Source of the DNA: Lumbricus terrestris
Taxonomy: Eukaryota > Annelida > Clitellata > Crassiclitellata > Lumbricidae
Direction: 5' to 3'
Length of the DNA: 64,000 bases
Assembly: GCA_949752735.1 (NCBI GenBank)
Contig: OX457044.1
Location: 13,255,294 to 13,319,293, forward strand
The notes under the pieces: model-generated
Seen by the model: only the letters and a program-made list of their open reading frames with translations
Databases searched by the model: none
What the model was told of the DNA's origin: nothing
Shown here: positions 47,201 to 54,904 of the stretch, in pieces
How the letters are laid out: each line of letters opens with the position of its first letter
Numbering within the stretch: the stretch's first letter is position 1
Translations under genes and position numbers: made by a program

Positions 47201-47565
47201 AAAGGAAGCAGAATTCATCATAATTCTGTATATTCAGAGTAGCTCGCTTATTAATGATATATTGTGGTGTGGGAATGTATGTGGACACGCCGATCGGTTC
47301 GTATACCGCATTGCAAAGTTTGAAATCGGCTACGCCATTTACCAACCATCCGGAACTCTGGCTTGTGAAGACGTCTACCAATTCATCGATACGGTGTACG
47401 GCGTCTTGGAGTTGGTCAGATATCTGAGACGGATGCATCAGTGTTGCCGGCACGGACTTGAAATATCCGACGGTCTGCGCGTCTCCGTCTGGCGTCGGTC
47501 GCTTGAACTCCACATCGACCGCCACGTACCATTTCACCGGCCTACAGAAATATTTTTTCATTATA
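44211..47565 (-). CDS. POLB: Protein-primed-type family B DNA polymerase (Polinton PolB)
   Basis: The open frame covers 47615-44211 with a TAA stop. The proposed exon starts at 47565 after TTCGCAG, or translation could begin at the ATG at 47561. It would replicate the element's DNA in the nucleus using a terminal-protein primer. In order (residues counted from 47615): a CPYC/CLHCF...HAHMDEC zinc-binding segment near 257, Exo I YSDFES near 309, a CTACPSC...HHCHMTG...LCSPCN cluster (392-442) like the endonuclease VII motif, Exo II FHNLKGYDSH near 464, Exo III YLKTDV near 612, Pol A YLDCNNLYG near 709, Pol B KLMNNSIYG near 877, Pol C DTDS near 976 and SKMY near 1039. The exonuclease and polymerase Asp residues expected from these motifs are present and no stop interrupts the frame, so the enzyme may be functional. 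Confidence 0.92.
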
Positions 47566-47589
47566 CTGCGAATCGGATATATCGCGAAG

Positions 47590-47850
47590 TGAAAATTTTC
47601 TAAGTCCGAAAGCAAGAGAAGTGTAGTCGCTCTAACAGAAATTTTCTAAGGCCAAAGGGCAGAGAAGTATGTTTGCAAGCAGCCTTGCAGTGCAAAATTT
47701 TCTAAGTCCAGCATTTTAAAGTGAAAATTTTTCTAAGTACAAGAAATAAAGGCACAAAATTTACTAAGTCCAGCATTTTAGAGCGTAAAATTTCTAAATT
47801 CCTCATTTTAGAGTGAAAGATTTTCTAAGTCCAAACAGTTTGTGTATAAC
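47590..47850 (-). repeat. Degenerate repeats of a splice-acceptor-like motif
   Basis: On the minus strand GGACTTAGAAAATTTT and variants recur about six times, alternating with CACTTTAAAATGCT-like sequence. Each CTTAG|A resembles a 3' splice site. The stretch lies between the cysteine-rich exon and the polymerase exon. Confidence 0.65.
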
Positions 47851-47860
47851 ACAAACTCAC

Positions 47861-48167
47861 CCTTCGTCTCTGAATGTATCCTCGAGAGCGCTGGTCATGC
47901 GCGTTGCTTCTCCCAGCAGCATGCCATGTACGTCTGTCGTTTCGGGCATAGGTAACGCCATGTCTATAAACGCGTTCTGCGTCGATGTTCGCACGGCCGG
48001 GTTGCGCTCTTTCTTCATGCAAGTAACGCAGAGATCTTGCCCAGAACGGAAGAATCGCGAAGGTCTACGACACTTGCACTGCGAGCACTCTTTGCGCAGC
48101 AAGCAGATTTCGCAAAGCCCGTTCGTCAAGTTGACCGCCTTGTATGATCGACAAGAATCGCATCGAC
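47861..48167 (-). CDS. Polinton exon: cysteine-rich zinc-binding domain
   Basis: The acceptor ATGTGTTTAG precedes 48167 and the strong donor GAAGG|GTGAGT follows 47861. The encoded segment has CDSCRSYK, CEICLLRKECSQCKCRRPSR and CVTCMKK, a set of CxxC pairs typical of a multi-zinc module, then NPAVRTSTQNAF and TSALEDTFRDEG. Skipping the donor gives a stop 3 bases on (47857-47859), so a separate short protein is also possible. If spliced to 47565 the frame continues into the polymerase (split Gly codon). Cys-rich modules are common near Polinton polymerases. Its role, DNA or terminal-protein binding, is inferred. Confidence 0.65.
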
Positions 48168-48360
48168 CTAAACACATACAGAAAATTTTAAAGTTCAAGA
48201 TGTTTCGTACACAAAAAGTCTAAAGATTAAAAATATATGGGCATTACGATTGGTAATAATGTAAAAGCTTTGCAATTATAAAATTGTGTGTGTGTATTGC
48301 ACATAGGAAGAATGTAAAAGTTAGACTATTCAAAATGTTAAAGTCCGTAAAGGCCCTTAC

Positions 48361-48498
48361 TTGAAGGGCTGGGCTCTGCCGCTGCCACTGCCGCCGCCGC
48401 CACGCCGCTGGAGTTGGCCACTGACGCCGCCGCTGCCATGCCGCTGGAGCTGGTCGCCGCCGCCGCCGGGCCCCCTTCTCGCGAGTTTCCCATCAGAT
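48361..48498 (-). CDS. Polinton exon: Ala/Gly/Ser-rich linker
   Basis: The acceptor TGTATGTTGCAG and donor CTTCAA|GTAAGG bound 138 nt (46 codons, phase 1 in and out). It encodes MGNSREGGPAAAATSSSG and two more Ala-rich repeats ending EPSPS. GCC/GCG triplet repeats suggest replication slippage expanded it. It joins in frame to the Cys-rich exon as SPSSRCDSC. It probably acts as a flexible linker. Confidence 0.6.
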
Positions 48499-48529
48499 CT
48501 GCAACATACAGAAATATATTTCGTTGAAA

Positions 48530-48715
48530 TATACAAGATTCTTTACAAATTGTCGTATTTGTAAAGTACAACGTCGTTAAAATCGATTAATGCAATATAA
48601 AATTCTGTGTTCGTAAAGTACAATTTCGTTCAAATTGTTCAATGATGTCCAAATCTACAAAATGCTGTGTTCGTAAAGGTCAATTTCGTTGAAATTGCTC
48701 AATGTATTGGATAAG
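48530..48715. repeat. Intronic tandem repeats, about 55 bp
   Basis: TTCGTAAAGTACAATTTCGT-like units occur about three times in the intron between the linker exon and the NLS exon. Confidence 0.6.
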
Positions 48716-48744
48716 TTTAAAAGATTGAAGGAAAGCGTACTTAC

Positions 48745-48795
48745 GGACTCGCTTTGGTGCGCGGCCAGTGTTCGGCTCTGCCTTTCTTTTGAGCT
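48745..48795 (-). CDS. Polinton exon: basic, NLS-like
   Basis: The acceptor TTTGTGTTGTAG and donor GAGTCC|GTAAGT bound 51 nt (17 codons, phase 1). It encodes LKRKAEPNTGRAPKRV, two basic clusters spaced like a bipartite nuclear localisation signal. That would suit a polymerase acting on nuclear DNA. The role is inferred. Confidence 0.55.
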
Positions 48796-48945
48796 CTACA
48801 ACACAAAGTATTCATCATGTATTATTTCTCATATATAAAATGTTACAATGTATTTTAAAATACGTATGAATTATTTCGCTTTAAATAATATATTTTTTCA
48901 ATATAATTTTTATCTGTTTACAAATTGCTCGAATTAAAAACTTGC

Positions 48946-49020
48946 CCATTTCTCGAATCCTCTCTTTCAGTTGAGCTTCAATCTTGAGCAATTCATCAAT
49001 TTTCGCACGGAGGTTGCTCG
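48946..49020 (-). CDS. Polinton exon: coiled-coil helix, GC-AG donor
   Basis: The acceptor CTTTTTTCTAG (read on the minus strand) precedes 49020. The encoded helix LRAKIDELLKIEAQLKERIR has heptad-like spacing of I/L residues. The frame requires the donor ATGG|GCAAGT, a consensus GC-type donor. The nearby GT donor (GGGCAA|GTTTTT) would shift the next exon out of the NLS frame. Phase 1 in and out. Confidence 0.55.
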
Positions 49021-49118
49021 CTAGAAAAAAGAAATATCAAAAAAAATGTTTGAGAGTTGAGAAGCTGTGTGTGTGTCCTAAGGTATCTATGTACATAAAG
49101 AATAAGAATATACTCTAC

Positions 49119-49128
49119 CAGATTCCAT
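49119..49128 (-). CDS. Candidate alternative first coding exon
   Basis: ATGGAATCTG followed by GTAGAG would supply a start codon and enter the coiled-coil exon in phase 1. Support is only a start codon, a donor and a compatible phase. Confidence 0.35.
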
Positions 49129-49465
49129 GCTGGGCTCTTGTGTGTCAAATTCGCTTAAATCGGTAAAATTTTTATATGAGCTAGATTATCCCAACTTCAA
49201 CTACTTAATTTTTCTCTCAGATCGGTACGAAACACACTACTTTTACAAAAATGGTAAATATCGATTCAAATGTAAGAATTCAAGATCTGCTGGATTCTGA
49301 GGCTGTTGTGTGACGGCCATCGTCTGGCGGTCAAATTTATAACCCAGGAACTACTTTTTTCATGTATTCCTACGCAAAATAGTTCCAAGTACGCTTGCGC
49401 GCGGAAGGATATTGCTATGGCTGTGATGCGGTCAAGCAGATATATGTGTGTGCGTATGCGGGTGG

Positions 49466-49502
<37 letters not shown>

Positions 49503-49562
49503 TGTGTGTGTGCGTATGCCACACACAAAGGAAGAATGTAAAAGACCGTAAAGGCTGTTTAC

Positions 49563-49622
49563 TTGAATCGCCAGAGTCCGCTGCTGATGAGGGCCCTGAT
49601 TGCAAATCCCCGTTGCTCAGAT
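49563..49622 (-). CDS. Polinton exon: Ser/Gly-rich, paralogous to the linker exon
   Basis: The acceptor TTCCCTTGTAG and donor GATTCAA|GTAAAC bound 60 nt in phase 1, encoding LSNGDLQSGPSSAADSGDSS. Its borders (ATCTGA at the start, TTCAA|GTAA at the end) and the intron after it (CCTTTACGG) repeat those of exon 48361-48498, so one exon is probably a duplicate of the other. It could be an extra N-terminal exon. Confidence 0.5.
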
Positions 49623-49983
49623 CTACAAGGGAAGAAAATGCACAAAGTATAAAATAAGTCCTGTGTAGAAAGCTAAATTCCATACCCAGTATGATATTGC
49701 AGCTATCTTAGCCTGTGTTCCCATGGATAGAAAGTCCGCCGTCTTGAGAGGTCATAACCTATAAATGTTTTCTATGGTGCGAGCTTTAGTAGAGAAAAAA
49801 TGCCTATTAATATTTTCTATCATCAAATGTAATAAGAAAGGCCACTATAAAAATGCAATATAATAGAAAAGACTTGTTGTGTGCTGGTGCCAGCTCCAAG
49901 CCTGTAAAAGTTTGTGTCTGCTGCTAGAAATACTTCTTACGACTAGATATTCTTAGAAAATATTTTAAAATACGTAAACTCAC

Positions 49984-49993
49984 TAAAAGCCAT
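49984..49993 (-). CDS. Candidate first coding exon of the Polinton gene
   Basis: ATGGCTTTTA followed by GTGAGT provides a start codon and a strong donor in phase 1. It joins exon 49563-49622 in frame (MAFNLSNGD). An overlapping frame on the same strand, 50285-49983, stops just after this point. Confidence 0.4.
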
Positions 49994-49999
49994 ATCTGC

Positions 50000-50735
50000 T
50001 GTAATCGGTCAAGTTGGGCTGCCTCTGTTGATCGTAAAAGACTGTGCTGTACTCGAAAATCAGTGTAGAAGACGGCACCACCAGGTTGAAGTTAGCAAAC
50101 GGCTGATGCTCTCGAAATCTCGTGTAGAAGAAGCTGGCTGTTGAGGGTCGTAACGGATGAATCTCTGACGGCGGATCTGAATAAACACCGCTTTGGAGCG
50201 ATTTTTTATAGGACTTGTGGAGGTAGATTTCGACATGATGTTGCAATATGTTTGCTTGGCTATACGCTTGTAAATATTCTTGCATGTCTGCCTGGGTGTC
50301 TGCGCATTACAAGGTATGGTGCAATAGATGTAAAATCCATGATGACTGGTTTTTAAGCTTATAGGGAGAATTTCTGGCATTTCCTACGACCTGTGGTTTT
50401 ATGCGTAGGCCCCTGGGCTGAATTGTCACTACAAAACAAAGTGTGTGTGTGTGGTTAGGTGTGTGCGTATCGCTGTTTGCCTGTCTAGATGTATGCATCT
50501 GTTACAACAGCATAACAGTCGCGTTGTGCAATGACAGCGCGCTGGGGAAAAACGTATATACCCACGTATTTTACAGCCGTTGTAGGGTTGTGGTGACTAA
50601 CGCGCAGATGTTCTCAGACGCTGCAGGGTTCATCAGCATCCTCTTCGCATGACTGGAGTACAATTGACCGTGGTTTGGCCGATTCTTTGAAGTCGATTAG
50701 ACGGTTGTATAGTGCTCACGAAAGATAATAGCTTT
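50000..50735. other. Polinton sequence upstream of the gene
   Basis: A 100-codon minus-strand frame (50285-49983) contains FFYTRFREHQPFANFNL and VVPSSTLIFEYSTVFY. It has no recognised family and could be an untranslated leader or a small protein. A (GT)n run lies at 50440-50470. No other gene is visible. Confidence 0.35.
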
Positions 50736-50739
50736 GATG

Positions 50740-51160
50740 TTCAGAGGAAGACGCAGGAAGATAGAGGGAGAGAGGAAGATGAGGAGGAGGAGGTGAGATG
50801 AAGATGAAGAGAGAGGAAGGTAGAGAGATTGATGAGGAGATGGAGAGATGGAGAGATAAAGAGAGATGCAGGGAGAGAGGTCGGAAGAGGGCTGGAGAGA
50901 GAGAGAGGGGAAGCGAGAAAGAAAGGGAGATGGAGCGCGATGTAAGGTGATGGGGCGAGAGAGGGGGAGGAAGAGAGCGATAGAGAGATAGGAAGAGAGA
51001 TAGGTAGAGGGGAAGGAAGAGATCTGGAGGAAGAGAGAGGGAGGAAGGAAGAGGGCGAGAGAGAGAGATGGAGGAATAGAGTGAGAGAGAGATAGGAAGA
51101 GAGATAGGTAGAGGGGAAGGAAGAGCGATGGAGGAAGAGAGGAAGGAAGAGAAATAGCAG
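50740..51160. repeat. Purine tract (GAGAGGAAGA)n
   Basis: About 420 bp consist almost wholly of G and A on the plus strand, with units such as GGAAGAGAGATAGGTAGAGG repeated. It lies just inside the Polinton right TIR and could form triplex (H-DNA). Confidence 0.85.
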
Positions 51161-51174
51161 CTAATTATTATATT

Positions 51175-51669
51175 AGTTAATTAGCATAATATTTAATTGT
51201 CATAATATTTAATAATAATATTAGTTAGCATAATATTTCGGCACAGCCCCCAGAGCTCATGACGTAATCCGGGCGGGCGGGCGGGCGGGCGGGCGGGCCA
51301 CTATTTAGGGCTCCACGGGCCTTTGTTACGCTAATTAGGTTTAGCTAATTACTAATAATATCTAATTACTAATAATAGCTAACTATATGAATTGAAGAAG
51401 CATTGTAGTGCTATTTAGGGTTAGTAGGCCCTTTGTTGTACTAATTAGGGTTAGATAATGACTAATAATAGCTAATTACTAATAATAGCTAATTAGTATA
51501 ATTAATAGGATTAAGATAATCTAATTGACCTAATTAATCTAATTGACCTAATTACTTAACTAGTTGACCTAATTACTTAACTAATTATTAATAATAGCTA
51601 ACTAATTACTAATTAATTACTAGTTAGTATTAATACTAACTGAAGCGTCAGGTTCATATACTAACTACT
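51175..51669. repeat. Polinton right terminal inverted repeat
   Basis: This mirrors the left repeat without the MITE. The inner part has (GGGC)n at 51271-51299 and CAGCCCCCAGAGCTCATGA. The outer 376 bp appear identical to the left copy. Confidence 0.9.
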
Positions 51670-51785
51670 ACAATACGAGTGGGTTTTTATATGCTTCTTT
51701 GTAAAAAAAAGCGCAATCTGCGCGTCTGTTCATAGCGAATGTATGTAGCCTGTCGGTTTTTACCAAATCAAGGATCTCGGAAAGT

Positions 51786-52012
51786 TTTACGGACGGACGG
51801 ACGGACGGACAACGGATGGGGAGGGACGGAGGACGGAGGGACAAAGGAGAGGAAGAGAGGGGTGAGTGAGGAAGGGAGGGAGGGAGGAAAAGGGAGGGAG
51901 GGTGTGAGCCAGGGGAAGAGTAGAGGAGGGGACGGGATAGGAGGGGAGGGGAGGCAGGGGAAGGAAGGTAGGGAGGGAGGGAGGGTGGGAGGGAGAGTCT
52001 TTTCAGCCACAG
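51786..52012. repeat. Purine minisatellite in the Helitron 3' region
   Basis: (GGAC)n followed by GGGAGGGAGGAAGG-like units. Open frames on both strands here are by-products of low complexity. Confidence 0.8.
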
Positions 52013-53974
52013 CAACGCTTGGCCGGGTACAGCTAGTATTAAATAAATTCGTAAAAAGCGCAAGGTCTAAGATAAAATAGCGGACCGCGGACTGCATGGT
52101 TGCACTGAATGGCGTGTTATGATAAGCCTAATTTGTAAATCTGTTTTCATAATTATTTGGCCACTAACATAATGGTTTCGCAACTTAGCATAGCATTGCA
52201 AGCGCATCTTCCTACAGTAGGCTACTACAGCTACTAGGCTTACTCACTGACAGTAAAGTCTTTCATTGTCCAATTGGTCCTACAATAGTTTTTACGTCTG
52301 CAGACAACTCCAGATGCAGCGCTCCAAAGTAGCGCCAAATTATCGATCCATTAGCAGACCTTGTAGATCCAGCTTTCTTTGCGCCGAATTCACTGACCAC
52401 AAGAAGTTCACTGATTCCTTGATAAGCACACGTGCTAATATTTTAGTAACATTTTGTTTCACCATTTTAATTAAGCGCATGCCTAAGCATGACATTTAGG
52501 CATAAAATTACAAATTATATGAATAAATCTGCAGGATAGCCTACCGGCAAAATAATTAATCAGCTTATAAGTCTCTGTTTAGCAAAGGCCTCGATCATTC
52601 ATTCTTGTAAACACACTAGGCAACAAAAGCTGCTTAAATGTTGTCACAGTCATTGGTTTGAAGTGACACATTTAACTATGTTTGTGTCTCAAGTCGGTTT
52701 AAGTCGACTTGAGGTAAAAATAACTTCAAGTGACTTTATCTACAAAATTCAACTTGGGGTCAGTTGCGGTGAGCAGAAACGACCCGACCCGACTTGGGAT
52801 GACCAAGTCAACTGGGGCCGACTTATTGGGGTCGACTCCCAGGTCTAACGAAGATGCTCTCCTAATTCCCAGACCGCCCATCCTGATTGGCAGGGTAGCG
52901 AGTGACCATTGATCGTCCGATAGAGCTATATTTAGAATGTTCTCAGTGCCAGCGTGCAACCCCTCATCGAATTTCATGAGGCCCGAGTGGTCGCAGCAGG
53001 GCGTGCACCGCAGAATATGTATTAGCCTCGGTGCGCCTATAGATGTAGAGCACCGCAGTATCAGAATTGCGTCCTGCATCTGTTCCAGTTTTTCCATTGC
53101 TCTTGACAAATTCAAAACGATAGAGTCCAGAGTGTTGGTGAGTGCTTCTTGCGAGGCAAGTGGTGCACCAAGCAACTCTGCTGAAGATGGATGTACGCAT
53201 TTGAATTGGTTCGCCGGTTCTGTCAGGGTGATGCCTGCGTCTTTGGATATTACCTCACATTTTGAGTTGTTGACCATTAAACCCAAGCGGGCGCATCCTT
53301 CCTTCCACGTCCTCACAAACTACCTGATGCGTGCCTCCCAAAGTGAGATCATCCAAATATCCGAATGCTAATGGTGACTGTAAATGAGACAAAATTTCTT
53401 GAAGCGGCAGGCAAAATAGGACAGGACCTAGGGGATCCCCCTGTTGCGGGCCTTCTTGCGATTGTAGAGTGAAGTTGTCATACTTCAAAATAGATGGCTC
53501 AGCGTACGAAAGATGGCAATAGTCGTATAGTTCTGGGCACCATTCTGATAATGAGAAAAGCATTTTGTCACGATGTAGACTTTTGAAAGCATTTGCTAGA
53601 TCGAGTTTGATGACAATGGAGTTTTCATTCATTTGCTCCAAAAATCTTCTTGTTGCGTGAATCGCGGCTTCGATTCCTCCTGAAATTCCGACTCCCAGTT
53701 GTTTCGGGGATAATTGAGGCGCCACTAAGGGGATTATATAAGCATTAGCACATTTCGTGGCAAGTCTGCGCCACAAGTAACCAATGACAATTGGTCTAAG
53801 GCCTCCTGAACTTTTCTTGAGGGCGAACAGTGTACCGCCGAAAATGATCGGACGCAGCTCTTGTGGGCAGACTCCAGCCAGAAGTAGATTCATCAACGCC
53901 GTCACTGGTCCTAATAATAATAATTATTATTGTCAATGTAGCACCATGTTTCTTTAAAAACAATTTGTTCTTGA

Positions 53975-54900
53975 CCCTTTGCATGATGTTCCATGATGTT
54001 CCCTCTTGTTACCTCAGGTTCCCTCGATGTTTCCTTGTGTTCCTTATGTTCCCTATGCTCCAGTGTTCGCTATGTTCCCTCTTGTTCCATATGTTCCCTT
54101 GATGTTCCCTCGTGTTTCTTTATGTTCACTCAAGTTCTTCTATTATGTTCCCTTGATGCTCCCTTATGATCCTTGATGTTCCCTATGTTCCTTGATGTTT
54201 CCTATGGTCTCTTGATGTTCCTTATGTTCCCTCTTGTTTCCTAATGTTCCTCGTTTTTCCTATGTTTCCTTGATGTTCCCTTGTATTCCCTTGATGCTGC
54301 CTATGTTCCGATGGTATCCCCTTGTTCCCTGATGCTCCCTCTTGTTTCCTTGATGTTCCCTATGTTCCAATGATGTTTCCTCTTTTTCCCTGGTGTTCCC
54401 TCCTGTTCCCTATGTTCCTTGATGTTCTCTCCTGTTTCCTTGATATTCCCTGTGTTCCATTGATGTCCCTTGATGTTCCCTATGTTTCCTATGTTCCATA
54501 TGTTTTTTGATGTTTTCTCGTATTCCTTATGTTCCTGCTTGTTCCCTTATGATGAATTATGATGAATGTTCCCTATGTTTCCTATGTTCCATATGTTCCT
54601 TGATGTTTTCTCGTATTCCTTATGTTCCCTCTTGTTCCCTTATGATGAATTATGATGAATGTTCTTTATGTTTCCTATGTTCCATATGTTCCTTGATGTT
54701 TTCTCGTATTCCTTATGTTCCCTCTTGTTCCCTTATGTTTCCTATGTTCCCTCGTGTTCCCTATATTCCTTGATGATCTCTCGTGTTCCCTGTGTTCGCT
54801 ATATTCCTCTTGATGTTCCCTCGTGTTTCTTATGTTCTCTATGTTCCATCGTGTTCCTTATGTTCCCTCATGTTGCCTATATGTTCCATTATGTTCTCTA
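53975..54900. repeat. TGTTCC minisatellite, about 0.9 kb
   Basis: Degenerate units such as TTGATGTTCCCTATGTTCC repeat through the region. A higher-order unit (TTATGATGAATTATGATGAA) is repeated near 54547 and 54644. Cys/Phe/Pro-rich open frames are translations of the repeat. Confidence 0.85.
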
Positions 54901-54904
54901 TGCA

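Larger units (their letters stand above)
42956..51669. mobile_element. Polinton/Maverick-type element, 8.7 kb, polymerase only
   Basis: The terminal inverted repeats start AGTAGTTAGTATATGAACCT. They appear identical over about 376 bp and continue less perfectly to about 43755 and 51175. A perfect 6-bp duplication ACAATA flanks the element (42950-42955, 51670-51675). AG-starting ends several hundred bp long, a 6-bp duplication and a protein-primed PolB are the hallmarks of Polintons. Typical Polintons are 15-20 kb with integrase, ATPase, cysteine protease and capsid genes. This one is 8.38 kb without its MITE, and only the polymerase and a small cysteine-rich part are recognisable. It is either a deletion derivative or a compact lineage that uses an integrase supplied in trans. 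Confidence 0.9.
42622..52036 (+). mobile_element. Helitron-like element enclosing the Polinton
   Basis: It begins TCTATATAAATAAAAATG after an A and ends GGCCGGGTACAGCTAG before a T. These are Helitron termini (5'-TC, 3'-CTAG, A/T insertion site). The Helitron's own sequence is 42622-42955 and 51670-52036, and is continuous once the Polinton and one ACAATA are removed. It contains direct echoes such as GCGGGTTTTTATAATGC and GAGTGGGTTTTTATATGC. No replication protein is encoded. Confidence 0.75.
42158..52847. mobile_element. hAT-type element (TAGACCTGGGAGT ends) enclosing a Helitron and Polinton
   Basis: The ends TAGACCTGGGAGT and ACTCCCAGGTCTA are inverted. A perfect 8-bp duplication ACGAAGAT flanks them (42150-42157, 52848-52855) inside LINE copy D. 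Both ends carry many GACTTG/CAAGTC motifs (42200-42300, 52690-52830), probably transposase sites. Without the Helitron it is about 1.28 kb. No transposase is seen. Confidence 0.88.
39574..53931 (-). pseudogene. R2-like LINE copy D, one copy in three pieces
   Basis: Minus-strand pieces 53905-52856, 42149-41568 and 39915-39599 form one LINE. Piece 1 has the RT: LFALKKSSGGLRPIVIGYLW, motif A (VIKLDLANAFKSLH), motif B (QQGDPLGPVLFCLPLQ), motif C (FGYLDDLTLGG), then after a frameshift the thumb up to GGLGIRRASS. Piece 2 continues with SPHAS-like sequence, a CTCGSMVSARGSHGLSC knuckle and GKRPDG. Piece 3 has the C-terminal ETLGPMDQEGLAFITELGRR. The gaps are the giant nested hAT (42158-52847) and a hAT at 39916-41567. 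About 60 bp of endonuclease coding (the WDVT part) is lost at the second gap. The tail is a TTA repeat at 39574-39598, and the 5' end abuts TAATAATAATAATTATTATT at 53911-53931. Confidence 0.8.

Noticed and set aside
44211..47615. Mitochondrial linear-plasmid origin for the polymerase
   Set aside because: The element has nuclear Polinton TIRs, a 6-bp target duplication and a nuclear host locus; the reading frame uses standard stop codons.
49266..49683. His/Thr-rich frames
   Set aside because: They come from a (GT)n/(CA)n microsatellite in a Polinton intron.
48200..51170. Polinton integrase, ATPase, protease or capsid genes
   Set aside because: No frame of suitable size or motif is visible; the space is filled by short exons, introns and repeats. 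A profile search could overturn this.
51668..52097. Long Pro/Ser/Leu-rich frames on the minus strand
   Set aside because: These are by-products of a GGGAGG/GGAC purine repeat within the Helitron.
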